Assembly (NCBI GenBank): GCA_016182055.1
Contig: JACOYD010000051.1
Span: 1-7,795, forward strand
DNA: 7,795 bases
Source of the DNA: Candidatus Microgenomates bacterium
Lineage (GTDB): Bacteria; Patescibacteriota; Microgenomatia; Levybacterales; JACOYD01
Direction of reading: 5' to 3'
Shown here: piece by piece, positions 1 to 6,177 of the stretch
How the letters are laid out: each line of letters starts with the position of its first letter
Numbering within the stretch: the stretch's first letter is position 1
Made by a program: the position numbers and the translations under genes
Notes under the pieces: model-generated
Seen by the model: only the letters and a program-made list of their open reading frames with translations
Database searches by the model: none
Told to the model about the DNA's origin: nothing

Positions 1-696
1 ATTAATCTCCGGACTTTCCGATGATACCTCTTCTGATAAAACTTCGCCCAGCGCCAGCGTTTCTGCTTTTGCTATGGTCGGAGTTGATGCGGTTGATGTC
101 GGCGTGAGGGTTAGTTTTGGAGTGGGCGTGGAGGTCGGACTCTTAGCGGGAGTAGGTGTTTTAATAGGAGTCGGGGTTGTCGGAACAGGAGTATTTGTGG
201 GTGGGACAGGAGTAGGAGTTGCAGGGACAGGCGTTGCCGTTGGAGACGACTCTGTTATTGTAATTGTAGTTTCGCCATCTGGACTAATATTACTACTACT
301 ACCAACTTTTCTAAATCGCACGAATAACTGATTTGTGCCTAAATCAGCTGTGCTTTTTGCTCGTCCTGTAAGTGTACCGCTTAATCCGCCACTACCATCA
401 CTAGTAAATGTGGGGAAACTTGTCCATGAAGCAGTATCACCAAGCCAATTATCACCATTTTTTGTTTCACCTTTTGTATATGTATTATTAGTCCCAAGCC
501 GAATTTTTCCGTAGTATTGGGTGCCTGCTTCTAAATCAGTTACCGCAAAAGAAACATTGAATTCTTCGCTAATGGCGGCGGACGAGGGGGAATTAGTGAT
601 TGTGACGGTGGCTGCATAAACTGGGGCTTTGAGAAAAAAGAAATAAAATAATACGAGGATAACTGTTAATGTATAATATACTAACTTATGATACAT
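1..696 (-). CDS. Secreted surface protein with beta-rich domain and Pro/Thr-rich stalk, 3'-truncated
   Basis: The minus strand is open from an ATG at 696 to the window edge, giving 232 residues without a stop; the C-terminus lies outside. Residues 1-28 form a signal peptide: a short basic start (MYHK), a long hydrophobic core and a VYA-A cleavage site. Residues about 30-150 are polar and rich in Thr, Ser, Gly and Asn with alternating hydrophobics, including Asn-Trp-Leu and Ser-Trp-Thr-Ser-Phe-Pro patches, and look like an extracellular beta-sandwich. Residues about 151-207 are a Thr-Pro stalk, followed by an acidic segment with Leu-Gly-Glu-Val-Leu. The protein is probably exported and may be anchored by a C-terminal segment not seen here. 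The start lies 8 nt after the ancestral stop of the M23 gene (705-707) but overlaps its frameshifted end by 11 nt. No Shine-Dalgarno is visible. The exact family and binding partner are unknown; resemblance to CPR surface proteins is from memory. Confidence 0.82.
   Translation of the reverse strand, partial: MYHKLVYYTLTVILVLFYFFFLKAPVYAATVTITNSPSSAAISEEFNVSFAVTDLEAGTQYYGKIRLGTNNTYTKGETKNGDNWLGDTASWTSFPTFTSDGSGGLSGTLTGRAKSTADLGTNQLFVRFRKVGSSSNISPDGETTITITESSPTATPVPATPTPVPPTNTPVPTTPTPIKTPTPAKSPTSTPTPKLTLTPTSTASTPTIAKAETLALGEVLSEEVSSESPEIN
76..246 (-). repeat. Low-complexity Thr-Pro codon repeat (stalk of the surface protein)
   Basis: Degenerate short units encoding Thr-Pro, Thr-Pro-Val-Pro and similar, seen on the plus strand as repeated GGAGT and GGNGT motifs. 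It is read in frame as an extended, possibly glycosylated cell-surface linker (inference). Such tracts can change length by slippage. Confidence 0.75.
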
Positions 697-1900
697 TACT
701 TAATTTAGTTAATGTGAAGATAATAAGTTTGTATTCCATCTGCTTGATCAACTCTGGCAAATTTGAGAGTTCCTTGGCAAATTTGAGAGTTCCTCCGCCG
801 CAGGCAATTGAACCTCGATAAAGAGTGCCGTCTTTGACAGCTTTAACAGGAGCCGAAATACTCACCGGTAAATCTTTGGGAAATATATCAATACCGGTAT
901 GCGGCCCGCCGCCATACCAGCCAATTCGCGCCCAGTAGGTCATGCCGTATTCCTGATTAATTCTAACCGGTTCATCAACTGGCCATGGCCAACTGCCTCC
1001 CGGACTAAAGGCTACCACTCCCGACTCAAAAATCAGCGACACACCTTTAAGATAATCGGCCGGATTTTGATGTTGCCCATCTTTTACCACCTCAAAATGC
1101 AAATGGTTGCCGGAAGAACAGGCCGAAGGACCGGCAATCGTGGAGCTGATATAAGCTCCTTCTTTAATCGGACCAACTTGAGCTACTGTTCCGCCACCTG
1201 CCAAAATTCTTAAGATGGCCGACTGTTCAGCCCGTGCTTTCGCCAACAAATCCTGGTAGCGCTTTTCATCATTTTTGGTTACCTCGAGTAGTACTTCCTT
1301 GTCCTTTTTCTGCTGGGCCAGATCCTGACTTAATTTCTCAAGCTGATTTTTCAGTTTTTCCTGTTCATCCTGTTTTAGCTGAAACACATCTTTTTGATTG
1401 TTATAATTGCGCTTTGTCTGCTCCATCTCAAAAAGAAGCTTTCTATCGTGTTCCTGGGCCACCTGAATGTACTTGGCGCGGCTTATGTAATCGGCAAAAC
1501 CATTGGAAGCAAAAACAAGCTGTACCGCATTAACATTGCCAACTTTATAAGAAACAATAATTCTATTGAGTAAAATCTCGGAAACTTCTTTGAGGCGCTT
1601 CTCCAATATATCAACTTTCCCCCCCAGCAAAGTAATATCATCCTCAAGTTTGGCAATCAACTGCTCTGTTGATTCAATTCGAAGTTCGGTCAGCTTAATT
1701 TGATTGTTCATTAGGGTAATCTGAAGAGCCAGTGTTTTTCCCTGCTTATTTAACTCCGCTACTTTGTTTTCCAGCTCTTTAATTTCCGCCTGTTTTTTAT
1801 CCAACTGCTCCTGGACACTTTGGGCAAAGGTTATTTGAAAAGCAGAAACTAAAAATATGGCAGTGGCGAAAATTAAAAACAATAATTTGAGGAAACGCAT
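686..1900 (-). CDS. Secreted coiled-coil M23 peptidase (EnvC-like FtsEX partner), C-terminus frameshifted
   Basis: The frame encodes 404 residues. Residues 1-26 are a signal peptide ending Thr-Phe-Ala. Residues about 28-115 and 145-230 are charged heptad-like coiled coils, as in EnvC/PcsB-type proteins that FtsEX controls at the septum. The C-terminal part carries M23 metallopeptidase motifs in unusual order: His266-Leu-His268-Phe-Glu comes first, then His334-Thr-Gly-Ile-Asp338. In ordinary M23 domains HxxxD precedes HxH. After Ala375 the frame is shifted by a 20-bp tandem duplication (755-794). Without one copy the protein would be 391 residues and end Arg-Val-Asp-Gln-Ala-Asp-Gly-Ile-Gln-Thr-Tyr-Tyr-Leu-His-Ile-Asn, with a stop at 705-707. 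That ending matches the Tyr-x-His motif of M23 enzymes that supplies a catalytic histidine; the present end is unrelated. It starts 3 nt after ftsX. Activity is doubtful if the frameshift is real; it may instead be an assembly error or a phase variant. Confidence 0.85.
   Translation of the reverse strand: MRFLKLLFLIFATAIFLVSAFQITFAQSVQEQLDKKQAEIKELENKVAELNKQGKTLALQITLMNNQIKLTELRIESTEQLIAKLEDDITLLGGKVDILEKRLKEVSEILLNRIIVSYKVGNVNAVQLVFASNGFADYISRAKYIQVAQEHDRKLLFEMEQTKRNYNNQKDVFQLKQDEQEKLKNQLEKLSQDLAQQKKDKEVLLEVTKNDEKRYQDLLAKARAEQSAILRILAGGGTVAQVGPIKEGAYISSTIAGPSACSSGNHLHFEVVKDGQHQNPADYLKGVSLIFESGVVAFSPGGSWPWPVDEPVRINQEYGMTYWARIGWYGGGPHTGIDIFPKDLPVSISAPVKAVKDGTLYRGSIACGGGTLKFAKELSNLPELIKQMEYKLIIFTLTKLSNVS
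755..794 (-). repeat. Perfect 20-bp tandem duplication causing a frameshift
   Basis: The plus-strand unit tggcaaatttgagagttcct occurs at 755-774 and again, identical, at 775-794. Twenty is not a multiple of three, so the second copy shifts the M23 reading frame. Removing one copy restores a typical M23 C-terminal ending and a stop 8 nt before the next gene. Confidence 0.95.
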
Positions 1901-1903
1901 GAG

Positions 1904-2776
1904 CTAAGCTTTAATATAACGATTAACTGCAATATATCCGCCGATGAAGCTGGCGAGAATGCCAAGTAAAATCCCGCTTCCCACTACGATAAGATAAACG
2001 ACAACTGGAATAGGCAGAGTTAAAACTCCCAGAAAGATGTCCTGATAAAACGAGGCTACCAAAGGCGTCACAAAAAAAGACACAATTCCGGAAAAGGTGG
2101 CCGAGAAAACTCCGTAAAAAATTCCTTCCAAAAGAAACGGCCAGAAAATTTTCCACCTGCCCGCTCCCAACAGCCGCATTGTTTCAATTTCGTCTTTATG
2201 TACAAAAACGCGAAGACTGATAATAAAAAGAGTGGTAAAAACAAGACTGACAAAAAGCAATATGGCCAAAGCGGTAGTGATAACACGCGTTCCTTCAATA
2301 AATTTGGCCAGCTTATCAACCACATCGCGGGCAAAAACTACATCTTCCACAATAGAGGACTGCTTCATAATTTCTGCCAGCTCGGGCAAATCTCCCACTT
2401 TGAGGGCCGAAACTTCCAGCGAGGCCGGCAAAATTTCCGCGGTGACCAGCTCCAAAAGCAGTTTGTCGTTTTTATTTTGCTCGCGATAAATATTAAGGGC
2501 TTCATCCTTGGACACAAACTTAAATGAGGCGGCCTTACCGCTTGCTTCCAGCTGCTGTTTTAAGGCATCGATATTTTCCTGCTTTGCCTCATCTCTGAAA
2601 AACGCTGTGACTTGAGGAAGCGACTCCAGATGAGAAAGTAAAAGTGTGGAGCCTAAGAAAATCAAAGCAAACATCATTACCACCAAAAAAGTGGAGGTCA
2701 TGGTAATAATGGCGGCCGCTGCCTGATAGGGCGAACGGCGAATATGACGCCAGGTAGCGTTAAATGCGCTTTTCAT
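1904..2776 (-). CDS. ftsX: Cell-division permease FtsX
   Basis: This is the membrane partner of FtsE, transmitting ATP hydrolysis to a peptidoglycan hydrolase outside the membrane. The 290 residues have the FtsX layout: a short cytoplasmic N-terminus, TM1 at about 22-48, an extracellular domain at 49-160, then TMs near 166-188, 216-236 and 258-283. The extracellular domain shows the usual start (Val-Thr-Ala-Phe-Phe-Arg-Asp) and the Phe-Val-Ser-Lys-Asp-Glu-Ala-Leu and Leu-Pro-Ala-Ser-Leu-Glu-Val patches. After TM2 comes the conserved Lys-Asp-Glu-Ile-Glu-Thr-Met-Arg-Leu-Leu-Gly-Ala-Gly loop leading to Pro-Phe-Leu-Leu-Glu-Gly. The ATG at 2776 lies inside the end of ftsE (17-nt overlap), which suggests translational coupling; an AAAGGA sits about 13 nt upstream. 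The M23 gene follows after 3 nt. Length is normal for the family. Confidence 0.95.
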   Translation of the reverse strand: MKSAFNATWRHIRRSPYQAAAAIITMTSTFLVVMMFALIFLGSTLLLSHLESLPQVTAFFRDEAKQENIDALKQQLEASGKAASFKFVSKDEALNIYREQNKNDKLLLELVTAEILPASLEVSALKVGDLPELAEIMKQSSIVEDVVFARDVVDKLAKFIEGTRVITTALAILLFVSLVFTTLFIISLRVFVHKDEIETMRLLGAGRWKIFWPFLLEGIFYGVFSATFSGIVSFFVTPLVASFYQDIFLGVLTLPIPVVVYLIVVGSGILLGILASFIGGYIAVNRYIKA

Positions 2777-3425
2777 CTTTGGTAATCTTTCCTTTGTCTA
2801 ATACTATTTTTCTTTTTTTAAGCGCAGCCACAATTTCCATGTTATGTGTGGCCATCACTACAGTTGTTCCCCGCTCGTTTATTTCGGAGAGTAATTTCAT
2901 GATACCCCATGAGGTGCCAATATCCAAATTGCCTGTCGGCTCATCTGCCAAAAGTATTTGCGGGTCTGCCGCAATTGCCCGGGCGATAGTTACTCTCTGC
3001 AGTTCTCCGCCTGAAAGCTCCCGCGGAAATCGCACTCCCAGACCGCTTAAACCAACCAGGAAAAGGAGTTCATCCACCCGTCTCTTTATTTCCGAAGGTG
3101 TTTTTCCTATTATTTCAAGAGGGAGAGCGATATTTTCAAAAATAGTTCTATCCAAAAGCAGTTTTAGGTCTTGAAAAACCACCCCTATTTTTTTTCGCAG
3201 ATGGGGAATTTTATGAGAAGGAAGTTTAGCTACATCTAAATCGCCAACGAAAATTTTACCCTTGGTTGGTAACAGATCTCGAATTAAGAGCCGAAAAAAT
3301 GTCGTTTTTCCCGCCCCTGTGGGGCCTGTCAGAAAAACAAATTCTTTATCATTTATTTCGAGGTCAACATTATCAAGGGCAGGAGTACTACCAAACTTTT
3401 TGACAACCTTGTCAAATTTAATCAT
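2760..3425 (-). CDS. ftsE: Cell-division ATP-binding protein FtsE
   Basis: This is the cytoplasmic ABC ATPase that pairs with FtsX to drive septal peptidoglycan hydrolysis. All nucleotide-binding motifs are present in 221 residues: Walker A Gly-Pro-Thr-Gly-Ala-Gly-Lys-Thr at 34-41, Q-loop Gln85 (Val-Phe-Gln-Asp), signature Leu-Ser-Gly-Gly-Glu at 137-141, Walker B Ile-Leu-Leu-Ala-Asp-Glu at 157-162, D-loop Gly-Asn-Leu-Asp at 165-168, and H-loop His194. The Thr-Gly-Pro-Thr-Gly-Ala-Gly-Lys-Thr-Thr form and the adjacent ftsX separate it from generic LolD/MacB ATPases. The protein looks complete and catalytically intact. It follows the 146-aa gene by 12 nt. A purine-rich AAAGAG lies too close to the ATG to be a good ribosome site, so translation may be coupled to the gene before it. 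Confidence 0.96.
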   Translation of the reverse strand: MIKFDKVVKKFGSTPALDNVDLEINDKEFVFLTGPTGAGKTTFFRLLIRDLLPTKGKIFVGDLDVAKLPSHKIPHLRKKIGVVFQDLKLLLDRTIFENIALPLEIIGKTPSEIKRRVDELLFLVGLSGLGVRFPRELSGGELQRVTIARAIAADPQILLADEPTGNLDIGTSWGIMKLLSEINERGTTVVMATHNMEIVAALKKRKIVLDKGKITKDEKRI

Positions 3426-3437
3426 GCTCTTTTTGGT

Positions 3438-3878
3438 TTACTCTATTATCTCAACTCTGCCTACATCCATCAGCCAGCCCGCTTTTTGAGCTTTATAGGT
3501 CTGTCCCCAAACTTTGACTTTTCGGCTAATCAGTTGATCCAGATTGATGGTTGATGAGGTTAAGTAAACTGTTTGACTTTCTCCTCCTTCACGGATTAGC
3601 TTATGGCTTCCCTCTCCGTCTACCCCTCCTTTTTCCAAAGTTCCCTCGGCGCTATCCTTAAAGGACTTTTCATCGGAAGATCCATAAACCTGGCCCTTTT
3701 GCGCTCCATCTTTTACTTCCTGTAAAATTTTCTTTTGCCCAGCCGGCGATACTGCCCCTTTACCGCTAACCAGATAGCCCGTACCAATACCTAAAAGCAC
3801 TATTGCCGCGGCCGCAATTAAAAGATTTTTTTGACTAAACGATGTTTTTGTGTCTGCCGGCGTCTGCACTTCTTCCAT
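3438..3878 (-). CDS. Small membrane-anchored protein of unknown function in the ftsEX cluster
   Basis: I do not recognise a named family. From the ATG at 3878 the protein has 146 residues; an in-frame ATG at 3890 would add four. The inner start is preferred because GGAGG (3884-3888) lies 5 nt before it, while the outer ATG has no such site. Counting from the outer Met, there is a charged 20-residue N-terminus, one TM helix at about 22-42, a Gly/Lys/Glu-rich linker, and a C-terminal domain at about 100-150 with alternating hydrophobics and the patch Val-Lys-Val-Trp-Gly-Gln-Thr then Lys-Ala-Gly-Trp-Leu-Met-Asp-Val-Gly. That pattern could be a small OB-like beta barrel (weak inference). Topology is probably N-in, C-out. 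Its place between prfB and ftsE suggests a link to the cell envelope or to FtsEX, not proven. Confidence 0.8.
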   Translation of the reverse strand: MEEVQTPADTKTSFSQKNLLIAAAAIVLLGIGTGYLVSGKGAVSPAGQKKILQEVKDGAQKGQVYGSSDEKSFKDSAEGTLEKGGVDGEGSHKLIREGGESQTVYLTSSTINLDQLISRKVKVWGQTYKAQKAGWLMDVGRVEIIE

Positions 3879-3883
3879 AGCAT

Positions 3884-3888
3884 CCTCC
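3884..3888 (-). promoter_or_regulatory. Shine-Dalgarno GGAGG that decides the start of the 146-aa gene
   Basis: GGAGG on the minus strand lies 5 nt before the ATG at 3878 and directly overlaps the alternative ATG at 3890, so it can only serve the inner start. Confidence 0.7.
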
Positions 3889-3917
3889 ATTGTATCAGTT
3901 ATTTACCCATCTATCAA
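3889..3917 (-). promoter_or_regulatory. Candidate sigma-70-type promoter for the 146-aa gene and ftsEX
   Basis: On the minus strand, TTGATA (3912-3917, 5 of 6 to consensus) is followed after exactly 17 nt by TACAAT (3889-3894, 5 of 6), preceded by an extended -10 TGA. It lies in the 46-nt gap after prfB. Predicted transcription would begin near 3882, only a few nt before the ATG at 3878, giving a near-leaderless mRNA that lacks most of the GGAGG site. Confidence 0.5.
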
Positions 3918-3924
3918 GCAAGAG

Positions 3925-4929
3925 CTATGTGGTCCTCAACTGCGCTTCGATGAAGCCGTCAATATTACCATCAAGAACGCCCTGGGTGTCGCTGGTTTCA
4001 AAACCGCTGCGCAGGTCTTTCACCATGTGATAGGGGTGAAGAACATAGGAACGGATTTGGTTGCCCCAGCCGGGAGTTTTATACTCACCGCGCAGCTCTA
4101 CCTCTTCTTGCCGGCGTTTATCCTCCGCCAACTGCCATAATTTTGCCCGCAAAATTTTAAGAGCGTATTCTCTATTTTGATTTTGGTAGCGCTCTGTTTG
4201 GCAGGTAACAATAGTGCCGGTGGGCTTGTGCTTAAGTCTGACTGCCGAGGAAACCTTTTGCACATTTTGTCCTCCATGAGATGAAGCCCGATAAAATTCC
4301 CACTCCAAATCATCTTCTTTTATTTCCACAGTTTGGGTATCGCTAATTTCCGGCAAAACCAACACTTGCGCAAAAGAGGTCTGGCGAAGATGATCTGCAT
4401 TAAAGGGCGACTGGCGAACCAACCGGTGCACTCCCGCTTCGTTTTTAAGATATCCATAGGCATATTGCCCCGAAACAGTAAAAATAACGCTTTTTATCCC
4501 CGCCTCATCCCCCATGCTTTGATCAATAACTTCTATCTTCCAACCTCTTTTCTCACAAAAACGGCTGTACATCCGAAAAAGCATTTCTGCCCAATCCATG
4601 GCCTCAACGCCTCCCTGTCCGGCATGAATGGAAAAAATGGCATTGTTTTGATCGTATGATCCCGAAAGATAAAGAAGCACTTCCAGCTTTTGCAAAAGTT
4701 CACTTGCCTCCCGCTCATTACCCTTATCGATTAGAAGCTTAATAGTTTCGATTTCTTCCAATTCTTTTTGGATAGCTGACAGTTCCTTCATTTTTGCCGC
4801 CGCAGACTGATGGTTCTGCCAAAAGGAAGGTGAACTGCTTTCTTTTTCCAGCTCTGCCGCCCGCTTTTTTTTAGCTTCAATATTTATCTTTGACAATAAA
4901 ACTGAGAATCGCTCTTTTAACTCATCCAT
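3925..4929 (-). CDS. prfB: Peptide chain release factor 2
   Basis: RF2 reads UAA and UGA stop codons on the ribosome and triggers release of the finished peptide. The 334 residues carry the RF2 discriminator Ser-Pro-Phe at 174-176 (RF1 has Pro-x-Thr) and the catalytic Gly-Gly-Gln at 219-221 within Ser-His-Gly-Gly-Gln-Asn-Val. The N-terminal helical domain (about 1-90) is followed by the Ile-His-Ala-Gly-Gln-Gly-Gly-Val-Glu-Ala segment that begins the core. Compared with E. coli RF2 it lacks roughly the first 14 residues. The region where many prfB genes have the CUU-UGA autoregulatory frameshift reads straight through as Val-Leu-Leu-Ser-Lys, so that control is absent. Its own stop is TAG, which RF2 does not read. 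The start is fixed by an in-frame stop 18 nt upstream, which is the end of the NRAMP gene. No Shine-Dalgarno is visible. Confidence 0.97.
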   Translation of the reverse strand: MDELKERFSVLLSKINIEAKKKRAAELEKESSSPSFWQNHQSAAAKMKELSAIQKELEEIETIKLLIDKGNEREASELLQKLEVLLYLSGSYDQNNAIFSIHAGQGGVEAMDWAEMLFRMYSRFCEKRGWKIEVIDQSMGDEAGIKSVIFTVSGQYAYGYLKNEAGVHRLVRQSPFNADHLRQTSFAQVLVLPEISDTQTVEIKEDDLEWEFYRASSHGGQNVQKVSSAVRLKHKPTGTIVTCQTERYQNQNREYALKILRAKLWQLAEDKRRQEEVELRGEYKTPGWGNQIRSYVLHPYHMVKDLRSGFETSDTQGVLDGNIDGFIEAQLRTT

Positions 4930-4936
4930 AAGGTAT

Positions 4937-4942
4937 ATTATA
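4937..4942 (-). promoter_or_regulatory. Candidate -10 element of prfB
   Basis: A perfect TATAAT on the minus strand in the 18-nt gap between the NRAMP gene and prfB ends 7 nt before the prfB ATG. Transcription would begin at about the start codon, giving a leaderless mRNA, which fits the lack of a Shine-Dalgarno. No good -35 is seen at 16-19 nt; TTGGCA lies upstream at a 21-nt spacing. Confidence 0.4.
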
Positions 4943-4947
4943 CTACT

Positions 4948-6177
4948 TTACACTTTGAAGAATTGCCAAAAGAGGCCAATGGTGGCGGCCAGCATAGCAA
5001 AAAAAGCCAGAAATCCAAAAAAATTATCAAACCAGCCGTTGGTAAACTTGCCCATTACTTTTTTTCTGTTGCAAAGTATCAGAATAAGAAATAACAGAAA
5101 GGGGGTTAAAATTCCGGCTAAAACCTGTGAATAAAAGAGAGCCTTAATTGGATCAATACCCACCGCTGTAATCAAAACCCCTATTATAATAGAGAAGCCA
5201 ATCACCGTATAAAATCCTCTGGCTTTGCTAATTTTATCGGACAGACTGTCACGCCAGCCAAAAGTTTCGGCCACGGCATAAGCGGTAGTGGTAACCAAAA
5301 CCGGCACTGCTAAAAACCCTGCTCCCAAAAGACCAATGGCAAAAACAAATTTGGCAAACTGTCCTGCCAACGGTTCAAGGGCTTGGGCCGCTTGGACTCC
5401 GTCTCGTATATCGGTAACACCGTGTGAATAAAGCACTGTTCCTGCGGCAATCATGATGAAGATAGAAATAACGTTTGATGCGATAAAACCGGGAGCAACT
5501 ATTTTATCTTCTATTTTTGCCCTGGCCAGCAGTCTTCTTCTTGGCTCTTTTAACTCAATTTCTTCGCTGCTTTGCCAAAAGAAAAGATAGGGAGTAATGG
5601 TGGTTCCCAAAAGAGCCAGACTGGCGGCAAAAAAACCATAAGTGGGAATAATTGTCGGTATGACTGTTTGTTTAAGTACCAAGAGCCAGTTTGGTTTAGC
5701 TAAAAATGCGGCCAGAATATAAGAAAAGGACAACAAGACCAGCCACAGCAGGTATTTTTGAATAACCCTAAAATTGGCGAAAAAAATTATTATCCAGATA
5801 ATTATGGCAATGGCTAAAACATAAAATATTGAAGAAAAACCGCTCAAAAGAGCTATTGCTGCAGACATTCCTGCTAAATCCGCCCCAACCGTAATAATAT
5901 TCACTAAAGCTAAAATAACAATGGCCATCAATACTACCGGTTTGGGGAAATATTCATTAATTATGGCCGACAAACCTTTTTTTGTCACATCCGAGAGTCT
6001 GGCACACATCGCTTCCACCGCAATTAACATAGGAGTAGCTATTACCATCAGCCAATTTAGACCGTAGCCAAACTGGGCCCCGGCAATTGAGTATGTGGAA
6101 ATGCCCGACGGGTCGTTATCTGCCGCTCCTGTAATAATACCGGGAACTGACTTTTTAAATAAAGCTTTTATCTTCAT
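4948..6177 (-). CDS. NRAMP-family divalent metal transporter with non-canonical metal site
   Basis: This is a polytopic inner-membrane protein of 409 residues with about 11 hydrophobic helices, the length and pattern of SLC11/NRAMP transporters, which move divalent metal ions usually together with protons. The TM1 motif is Asp22-Pro-Ser-Gly in place of canonical Asp-Pro-Gly-Asn. The TM6 motif is Gly-Thr-Thr-Ile-Thr-Pro196-Tyr in place of the usual segment containing Met-Pro-His. The metal-binding Asp is kept, but the Asn and the Met thioether ligand of Mn/Fe transporters are replaced. It therefore belongs to a divergent branch whose substrate cannot be assigned from sequence; Mg or another hard ion is possible. 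The start ATG overlaps the stop of the gene before it (ATGA), and AAGAGG lies 8 nt upstream of it. prfB follows after 18 nt. Confidence 0.9.
   Translation of the reverse strand: MKIKALFKKSVPGIITGAADNDPSGISTYSIAGAQFGYGLNWLMVIATPMLIAVEAMCARLSDVTKKGLSAIINEYFPKPVVLMAIVILALVNIITVGADLAGMSAAIALLSGFSSIFYVLAIAIIIWIIIFFANFRVIQKYLLWLVLLSFSYILAAFLAKPNWLLVLKQTVIPTIIPTYGFFAASLALLGTTITPYLFFWQSSEEIELKEPRRRLLARAKIEDKIVAPGFIASNVISIFIMIAAGTVLYSHGVTDIRDGVQAAQALEPLAGQFAKFVFAIGLLGAGFLAVPVLVTTTAYAVAETFGWRDSLSDKISKARGFYTVIGFSIIIGVLITAVGIDPIKALFYSQVLAGILTPFLLFLILILCNRKKVMGKFTNGWFDNFFGFLAFFAMLAATIGLFWQFFKV

Noticed and set aside
74..331. Plus-strand frame of 85 residues rich in Gly-Val repeats
   Set aside because: It is the antisense shadow of the Thr-Pro stalk of the minus-strand surface protein, which has a signal peptide and a coherent frame across the whole region.
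980..991. 12-bp palindrome TGGCCATGGCCA as a possible operator
   Set aside because: It lies deep inside the M23 coding region and follows from the codons for Trp-Pro-Trp-Pro.
2198..2527. Plus- and minus-strand alternative frames inside ftsX
   Set aside because: They overlap a full-length, motif-supported ftsX and show no signs of coding on their own.
3850..4140. Plus-strand frame of 96 residues across the prfB end
   Set aside because: It is antisense to prfB, which has clear RF2 motifs, and it has no recognisable domain or ribosome site.
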